From Prosapia bicincta (Eukaryota; Arthropoda; Insecta; Hemiptera; Cercopidae), in the NCBI GenBank assembly GCA_036971475.1, contig JBAIZL010000006.1, positions 137,139,231 through 137,203,230 on the forward strand: 64,000 nucleotides of DNA. Direction: 5' to 3'. Below the pieces are notes generated by a model. That model had not been told where the DNA came from. It worked only from the letters and a program-made list of their open reading frames with translations, and searched no databases. Made by a program: the position numbers and the translations under genes. This document shows, in pieces, positions 55,563-64,000 of the stretch (its first letter is position 1; each line of letters opens with the position of its first letter).

Positions 55563-56362
55563 CTAAAATTTAAAAAAAAATTGTATGAACAATATTACTG
55601 TAGCATTTTGTAACAGTAGCATTCACTTGACCAGCACTATAAGCAAATGACTGATCAAATATCAGCATGTTAATATTAGATACATATTTTACACATATGA
55701 TGACTTCAATAAGCCCTTTTGTTGTTAGTGTGTGCCATCTCTATTCTACAGAAGAAAATGAATCATGAAAATGCAAAGATAAGAATGGGGATAAATTGTC
55801 TTTTTTATGCTTGCCCAGAAACTTACCAAATACATTTCTTTTCTTCAACATCAACTCTTAATATATGAATATATATTAAGGATTAATTTGAAAATCACTC
55901 ACAAATCACCATTTACTTTTCTAATTTTAAAAATCTTTAGCTACTTTACCCTTTTTTAAATTCAGTTAAATCTCATGGATAGTTTTATATTTTATTTTGA
56001 GCTCGGAACCAATAAGTACCCAGAAAGACTGTCATTACAATTTCTTAATATATTTTTGAAAGGGAGCCTATAAAAAATTCAGGTGTAAAAGAAATTACAA
56101 AACAGTTTTGTTAAATTAAATAATTGATTGTTAGATTTTTATGTTTTGGGGGAAACGTTTTAGGTAATGGTTGACATTAGAAGCAAAAACTTCATTTTGT
56201 TGCGCAACTCTGAATTCAGTTAATAAGTCAAGATACTGTAGAAATAGATATTTAGTTAATTAGAGCTTAGAGAGTGAGGGTTATTCACAATGCTAAAACA
56301 CAAAATAGTTACTAAAAATCTCACAAAAAATTAGTTTTTAATAAACAAACACACTAGTTCAC
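55563..56362. other. Intronic AT-rich DNA
   Basis: No exon is supported. A donor-like GTAAGT on the minus strand near 55838 has no phase-compatible open exon behind it. The last part (from about 56270) is probably body or tail of the family G PLE. Confidence 0.35.
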
Positions 56363-56403
56363 AACAGACTAGTTTCGGTGATGATGTTGCCTTCCTCAGT
56401 GCT
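56363..56403 (-). ncRNA. Hammerhead ribozyme, family G
   Basis: Minus strand: stem I AGCA/UGUU (one G-U pair), CUGAGGA plus A, a weak stem II closed by GG/CC, GAA, self-complementary stem III ACUAGU, cleavage base C. The weak stem II lowers confidence. It lies about 25 bp from the first unit of the 116-bp satellite. Confidence 0.6.
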
Positions 56404-56427
56404 TGGCTACTACTAACATATTGTGAA

Positions 56428-59400
56428 GTCATTTAGTAGATGTTCATGTGAATTGTCAGATGACAATGTATGTAACAATTGTTTTTCCCACCAGCTCTTA
56501 ACCAAGTTTCTACTGACTATTTACAAGCCATTTGTGCTATTTTGTCATTTAGTAGATGTTCATCTGAATTGTCAGATGGCAATGTATGTAACAATTGTTT
56601 TTCCCACCAGCTCTTAACCAAGTTTCTACTGACTATTTACAAGCCATTTGTGCTATTTTGTCATTTAGTAGATGTTCATCTGAATTGTCAGATGACAATG
56701 TATGTAACAATTGTTTTTCCCACCAGCTCTTAACCAAGTTTCTACTGACTATTTACAAGCCATTTGTGCTATTTTGTCATTTAGTAGATGTTCATGTGAA
56801 TTGTCAGATGACAATGTATGTAACAATTGTTTTTCCCACCAGCTCTTAACCAAGTTTCTACTGACTATTTACAAGCCATTTGTGCTATTTTGTCATTTAG
56901 TAGATGTTCATCTGAATTGTCAGATGGCATTGTATGTAACAATTGTTTTTCCCACCAGCTCTTAACCAAGTTTCTACTGACTATTTACAAGCTATTTGTG
57001 CTATTTTGTCATTTAGTAGATGTTCATCTGAATTGTCAGATGACAATGTATGTAACAATTGTTTTTCCCACCAGCTCTTAACCAAGTTTCTACTGACTAT
57101 TTACAAGCTATTTGTGCTATTTTGTCATTTAGTAGATGTTCATCTGAATTGTCAGATGACAATGTATGTAACAATTGTTTTTCCCACCAGCTCTTAACAA
57201 AGTTTCTACTGACTATTTACAAGCCATTTGTGCTATTTTGTCATTTAGTAGATGTTCATCTGAATTGTCAGATGGCAATGTATGTAACAATTGTTTTTCC
57301 CACCAGCTCTTAACCAAGTTTCTACTGACTATTTACAAGCCATTTGTGCTATTTTGTCATTTAGTAGATGTTCATCTGAATTGTCAGATGACATTGTATG
57401 TAACAATTGTTTTTCCCACCAGCTCTTAACCAAGTTTCTACTGACTATTTACAAGCCATTTGTGCTATTTTGTCATTTAGTAGATGTTCATCTGAATTGT
57501 CAGATGGCAATGTATGTAACAATTGTTTTTCCCACCAGCTCTTAACAAAGTTTCTACTGACTATTTACAAGCTATTTGTGCTATTTTGTCATTTAGTAGA
57601 TGTTCATGTGAATTGTCAGATGACAATGTATGTAACAATTGTTTTTCCCACCAGCTCTTAACCAAGTTTCTACTGACTATTTACAAGCTATTTGTGCTAT
57701 TTTGTCATTTAGTAGATGTTCATCTGAATTGTCAGATGACAATGTATGTAACAATTGTTTTTCCCACCAGCTCTTAACAAAGTTTCTACTGACTATTTAC
57801 AAGCTATTTGTGCTATTTTGTCATTTAGTAGATGTTCATCTGAATTGTCAGATGGCATTGTATGTAACAATTGTTTTTCCCACCAGCTCTTAACCAAGTT
57901 TCTACTGACTATTTACAAGCTATTTGTGCTATTTTGTCATTTAGTAGATGTTCATCTGAATTGTCAGATGACAATGTATGTAACAATTGTTTTTCCCACC
58001 AGCTCTTAACCAAGTTTCTACTGACTATTTACAAGCTATTTGTGCTATTTTGTCATTTAGTAGATGTTCATCTGAATTGTCAGATGACAATGTATGTAAC
58101 AATTGTTTTTCCCACCAGCTCTTAACAAAGTTTCTACTGACTATTTACAAGCCATTTGTGCTATTTTGTCATTTAGTAGATGTTCATCTGAATTGTCAGA
58201 TGACAATGTATGTAACAATTGTTTTTCCCACCAGCTCTTAACAAAGTTTCTACTGACTATTTACAAGCTATTTGTGCTATTTTGTCATTTAGTAGATGTT
58301 CATCTGAATTGTCAGATGGCATTGTATGTAACAATTGTTTTTCCCACCAGCTCTTAACCAAGTTTCTACTGACTATTTACAAGCTATTTGTGCTATTTTG
58401 TCATTTAGTAGATGTTCATCTGAATTGTCAGATGACAATGTATGTAACAATTGTTTTTCCCACCAGCTCTTAACAAAGTTTCTACTGACTATTTACAAGC
58501 TATTTGTGCTATTTTGTCATTTAGTAGATGTTCATCTGAATTGTCAGATGGCATTGTATGTAACAATTGTTTTTCCCACCAGCTCTTAACCAAGTTTCTA
58601 CTGACTATTTACAAGCTATTTGTGCTATTTTGTCATTTAGTAGATGTTCATCTGAATTGTCAGATGACAATGTATGTAACAATTGTTTTTCCCACCAGCT
58701 CTTAACCAAGTTTCTACTGACTATTTACAAGCTATTTGTGCTATTTTGTCATTTAGTAGATGTTCATCTGAATTGTCAGATGACAATGTATGTAACAATT
58801 GTTTTTCCCACCAGCTCTTAACAAAGTTTCTACTGACTATTTACAAGCCATTTGTGCTATTTTGTCATTTAGTAGATGTTCATCTGAATTGTCAGATGGC
58901 AATGTATGTAACAATTGTTTTTCCCACCAGCTCTTAACCAAGTTTCTACTGACTATTTACAAGCCATTTGTGCTATTTTGTCATTTAGTAGATGTTCATC
59001 TGAATTGTCAGATGACATTGTATGTAACAATTGTTTTTCCCACCAGCTCTTAACCAAGTTTCTACTGACTATTTACAAGCCATTTGTGCTATTTTGTCAT
59101 TTAGTAGATGTTCATCTGAATTGTCAGATGGCAATGTATGTAACAATTGTTTTTCCCACCAGCTCTTAACAAAGTTTCTACTGACTATTTACAAGCTATT
59201 TGTGCTATTTTGTCATTTAGTAGATGTTCATGTGAATTGTCAGATGACAATGTATGTAACAATTGTTTTTCCCACCAGCTCTTAACAAAGTTTCTACTGA
59301 CTATTTACAAGCCATTTGTGCTATTTTGTCATTTAGTAGATGTTCATCTGAATTGTCAGATGACAATGTATGTAACAATTGTTTTTCCCACCAGCTCTTA

Positions 59401-62400
59401 ACAAAGTTTCTACTGACTATTTACAAGCCATTTGTGCTATTTTGTCATTTAGTAGATGTTCATCTGAATTGTCAGATGACAATGTATGTAACAATTGTTT
59501 TTCCCACCAGCTCTTAACCAAGTTTCTACTGACTATTTACAAGCCATTTGTGCTATTTTGTCATTTAGTAGATGTTCATGTGAATTGTCAGATGACAATG
59601 TATGTAACAATTGTTTTTCCCACCAGCTCTTAACAAAGTTTCTACTGACTATTTACAAGCCATTTGTGCTATTTTGTCATTTAGTAGATGTTCATCTGAA
59701 TTGTCAGATGACAATGTATGTAACAATTGTTTTTCCCACCAGCTCTTAACCAAGTTTCTACTGACTATTTACAAGCCATTTGTGCTATTTTGTCATTTAG
59801 TAGATGTTCATCTGAATTGTCAGATGACAATGTATGTAACAATTGTTTTTCCCACCAGCTCTTAACCAAGTTTCTACTGACTATTTACAAGCCATTTGTG
59901 CTATTTTGTCATTTAGTAGATGTTCATCTGAATTGTCAGATGACAATGTATGTAACAATTGTTTTTCCCACCAGCTCTTAACAAAGTTTCTACTGACTAT
60001 TTACAAGCCATTTGTGCTATTTTGTCATTTAGTAGATGTTCATCTGAATTGTCAGATGACAATGTATGTAACAATTGTTTTTCCCACCAGCTCTTAACAA
60101 AGTTTCTACTGACTATTTACAAGCCATTTGTGCTATTTTGTCATTTAGTAGATGTTCATCTGAATTGTCAGATGACAATGTATGTAACAATTGTTTTTCC
60201 CACCAGCTCTTAACCAAGTTTCTACTGACTATTTACAAGCCATTTGTGCTATTTTGTCATTTAGTAGATGTTCATCTGAATTGTCAGATGACAATGTATG
60301 TAACAATTGTTTTTCCCACCAGCTCTTAACAAAGTTTCTACTGACTATTTACAAGCCATTTGTGCTATTTTGTCATTTAGTAGATGTTCATCTGAATTGT
60401 CAGATGACAATGTATGTAACAATTGTTTTTCCCACCAGCTCTTAACCAAGTTTCTACTGACTATTTACAAGCCATTTGTGCTATTTTGTCATTTAGTAGA
60501 TGTTCATGTGAATTGTCAGATGACAATGTATGTAACAATTGTTTTTCCCACCAGCTCTTAACCAAGTTTCTACTGACTATTTACAAGCCATTTGTGCTAT
60601 TTTGTCATTTAGTAGATGTTCATGTGAATTGTCAGATGGCAATGTATGTAACAACTGTTTTTCCCACCAGTTCTTAACCAAGTTTCTACTGACTATTTAC
60701 AAGCCATTTGTGCTATTTTGTCATTTAGTAGATGTTCATCTGAATTGTCAGATGACAATGTATGTAACAATTGTTTTTCCCACCAGCTCTTAACAAAGTT
60801 TCTACTGACTATTTACAAGCCATTTGTGCTATTTTGTCATTTAGTAGATGTTCATCTGAATTGTCAGATGACAATGTATGTAACAATTGTTTTTCCCACC
60901 AGCTCTTAACAAAGTTTCTACTGACTATTTACAAGCCATTTGTGCTATTTTGTCATTTAGTAGATGTTCATCTGAATTGTCAGATGACAATGTATGTAAC
61001 AATTGTTTTTCCCACCAGCTCTTAACAAAATTTCTACTGACTATTTACAAGCCATTTGTGCTATTTTGTCATTTAGTAGATGTTCATGTGAATTGTCAGA
61101 TGACAATGTATGTAACAATTGTTTTTCCCACCAGCTCTTAACAAAGTTTCTACTGACTATTTACAAGCCATTTGTGCTATTTTGTCATTTAGTAGATGTT
61201 CATGTGAATTGTCAGATGACAATGTATGTAACAATTGTTTTTCCCACCAGCTCTTAACAAAGTTTCTACTGACTATTTACAAGCCATTTGTGCTATTTTG
61301 TCATTTAGTAGATGTTCATGTGAATTGTCAGATGACATTGTATGTAACAATTGTTTTTCCCACCAGCTCTTAACAAAGTTTCTACTGACTATTTACAAGC
61401 CATTTGTGCTATTTTGTCATTTAGTAGATGTTCATGTGAATTGTCAGATGACAATGTATGTAACAATTGTTTTTCCCACCAGCTCTTAACAAAGTTTCTA
61501 CTGACTATTTACAAGCCATTTGTGCTATTTTGTCATTTAGTAGATGTTCATGTGAATTGTCAGATGGCAATGTATGTAACAATTGTTTTTCCCACCAGCT
61601 CTTAACCAAGTTTCTACTGACTATTTACAAGCCATTTGTGCTATTTTGTCATTTAGTAGATGTTCATCTGAATTGTCAGATGACAATGTATGTAACAATT
61701 GTTTTTCCCACCAGCTCTTAACAAAGTTTCTACTGACTATTTACAAGCCATTTGTGCTATTTTGTCATTTAGTAGATGTTCATCTGAATTGTCAGATGAC
61801 AATGTATGTAACAATTGTTTTTCCCACCAGCTCTTAACAAAGTTTCTACTGACTATTTACAAGCCATTTGTGCTATTTTGTCATTTAGTAGATGTTCATC
61901 TGAATTGTCAGATGGCATTGTATGTAACAATTGTTTTTCCCACCAGCTCTTAACAAAGTTTCTACTGACTATTTACAAGCCATTTGTGCTATTTTGTCAT
62001 TTAGTAGATGTTCATGTGAATTGTCAGATGACAATGTATGTAACAATTGTTTTTCCCACCAGCTCTTAACAAAGTTTCTACTGACTATTTACAAGCCATT
62101 TGTGCTATTTTGTCATTTAGTAGATGTTCATGTGAATTGTCAGATGACAATGTATGTAACAATTGTTTTTCCCACCAGCTCTTAACAAAGTTTCTACTGA
62201 CTATTTACAAGCCATTTGTGCTATTTTGTCATTTAGTAGATGTTCATGTGAATTGTCAGATGACATTGTATGTAACAATTGTTTTTCCCACCAGCTCTTA
62301 ACCAAGTTTCTACTGACTATTTACAAGCCATTTGTGCTATTTTGTCATTTAGTAGATGTTCATCTGAATTGTCAGATGACAATGTATGTAACAATTGTTT

Positions 62401-64000
62401 TTCCCACCAGCTCTTAACAAAGTTTCTACTGACTATTTACAAGCCATTTGTGCTATTTTGTCATTTAGTAGATGTTCATGTGAATTGTCAGATGACAATG
62501 TATGTAACAATTGTTTTTCCCACCAGCTCTTAACAAAGTTTCTACTGACTATTTACAAGCCATTTGTGCTATTTTGTCATTTAGTAGATGTTCATGTGAA
62601 TTGTCAGATGACAATGTATGTAACAATTGTTTTTCCCACCAGCTCTTAACAAAGTTTCTACTGACTATTTACAAGCCATTTGTGCTATTTTGTCATTTAG
62701 TAGATGTTCATGTGAATTGTCAGATGACAATGTATGTAACAATTGTTTTTCCCACCAGCTCTTAACAAAGTTTCTACTGACTATTTACAAGCCATTTGTG
62801 CTATTTTGTCATTTAGTAGATGTTCATGTGAATTGTCAGATGACAATGTATGTAACAATTGTTTTTCCCACCAGCTCTTAACAAAGTTTCTACTGACTAT
62901 TTACAAGCCATTTGTGCTATTTTGTCATTTAGTAGATGTTCATGTGAATTGTCAGATGACATTGTATGTAACAATTGTTTTTCCCACCAGCTCTTAACCA
63001 AGTTTCTACTGACTATTTACAAGCCATTTGTGCTATTTTGTCATTTAGTAGATGTTCATCTGAATTGTCAGATGACAATGTATGTAACAATTGTTTTTCC
63101 CACCAGCTCTTAACAAAGTTTCTACTGACTATTTACAAGCCATTTGTGCTATTTTGTCATTTAGTAGATGTTCATCTGAATTGTCAGATGACAATGTATG
63201 TAACAATTGTTTTTCCCACCAGCTCTTAACAAAGTTTCTACTGACTATTTACAAGCCATTTGTGCTATTTTGTCATTTAGTAGATGTTCATCTGAATTGT
63301 CAGATGGCATTGTATGTAACAATTGTTTTTCCCACCAGCTCTTAACAAAGTTTCTACTGACTATTTACAAGCCATTTGTGCTATTTTGTCATTTAGTAGA
63401 TGTTCATGTGAATTGTCAGATGACAATGTATGTAACAATTGTTTTTCCCACCAGCTCTTAACAAAGTTTCTACTGACTATTTACAAGCCATTTGTGCTAT
63501 TTTGTCATTTAGTAGATGTTCATGTGAATTGTCAGATGACAATGTATGTAACAATTGTTTTTCCCACCAGCTCTTAACAAAGTTTCTACTGACTATTTAC
63601 AAGCCATTTGTGCTATTTTGTCATTTAGTAGATGTTCATGTGAATTGTCAGATGACAATGTATGTAACAATTGTTTTTCCCACCAGCTCTTAACAAAGTT
63701 TCTACTGACTATTTACAAGCCATTTGTGCTATTTTGTCATTTAGTAGATGTTCATGTGAATTGTCAGATGACAATGTATGTAACAATTGTTTTTCCCACC
63801 AGCTCTTAACAAAGTTTCTACTGACTATTTACAAGCCATTTGTGCTATTTTGTCATTTAGTAGATGTTCATGTGAATTGTCAGATGGCAATGTATGTAAC
63901 AATTGTTTTTCCCACCAGCTCTTAACAAAGTTTCTACTGACTATTTACAAGCCATTTGTGCTATTTTGTCATTTAGTAGATGTTCATGTGAATTGTCAGA
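56428..64000. repeat. 116-bp satellite, at least 65 copies, continuing past the window
   Basis: Units of 116 bp contain TTTAGTAGATGTTCATCTGA, ATTGTCAGATGACAATGTAT, CCCACCAGCTCTTAAC and GACTATTTACAAGCCATTTG. Only a few positions vary (CATCTG/CATGTG, GATGACAAT/GATGGCAAT/GATGACATT, AACCAAG/AACAAAG, AAGCCA/AAGCTA). Variant patterns repeat as larger blocks: 14 units (1624 bp; 57175 and 58799) and 12 units (1392 bp; 61815 and 63207). Every unit carries ATTGTCA-GA-TGACAAT, a 7-bp stem. The recurrent 84-codon frames overlap from unit to unit and are not called as genes. Confidence 0.98.

Noticed and set aside
55838..55890. Minus-strand donor GTAAGT with a 30-bp open segment upstream
   Set aside because: The only open frame ends in phase 2, which conflicts with the phase 0 start of the exon at 55562, and the acceptor is poor.
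56423..63925. Dozens of overlapping 84-codon open frames
   Set aside because: They are identical products of a 116-bp tandem repeat, each spanning more than two units and overlapping the next.

Overview
The window reads as nuclear DNA of a large, AT-rich, repeat-dense animal genome. It has spliced coding exons separated by introns of roughly 3 to 18 kb, eukaryotic DNA transposons (mariner, Tc1-type, pogo/Tigger, hAT), many Penelope-like retroelements (PLEs), and long satellite arrays. A TATA box plus a TCAGT-type initiator in one PLE promoter fits an arthropod. A chelicerate is my guess, on general grounds only. No bacterial operon, CRISPR array or phage is present.

Host genes. A gene on the minus strand appears to span most of the window. 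I can support exons at 55167-55562, 47938-48616, 36247-36374, 32994-33113 and a stop-containing exon at 10024-10159, plus a doubtful one at 27805-27855. The first four have compatible splice phases (0/0, 0/1, 1/0, 0/0). The predicted protein is mostly low-complexity Ser/Pro/Asn/Thr-rich sequence that I do not recognise. Two weaker exon candidates lie on the plus strand (14605-14725 and 38891-38983).

Mobile elements. The strongest theme is a set of small elements carrying minimal hammerhead ribozymes (HHRs) of the PLE-associated type, lettered A to H here. Each core has CUGANGA, one extra base, stem II, GAA, a very short and usually self-complementary stem III, and a UH cleavage site closed by a short stem I. 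Several sit in inverted-repeat (foldback) elements bounded by 9-15 bp target-site duplications: 1058-1348, 7433-7696, 13685-16227, 34661-35161, 38104-38544 and 52676-52875. PLE protein remains (reverse transcriptase and GIY-YIG endonuclease) occur at 1520-1784, 8497-8885, 13529-13684 and 43270-45113. A ninth PLE family (I) keeps the 3' half of this architecture but lacks the CUGANGA core.

Tandem arrays. These are a 42-bp unit (3600-6717), an 83-bp unit (20781-27750), a 46-bp unit (41066-42124), a ~82-bp unit (46225-46650), a 71-74-bp unit (53446-54318) and a 116-bp unit (56428 to the window end). Several carry higher-order duplications. The open frames running through them follow from repeat periodicity and are not called as genes. 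The 116-bp array starts about 25 bp from a hammerhead ribozyme, so it may have grown out of a PLE terminal repeat.

How it fits together. The transposons and satellites occupy introns of the minus-strand gene. Nesting gives a relative order: a family I element interrupts a hAT transposase, and element C interrupts the last codons of a family D PLE.
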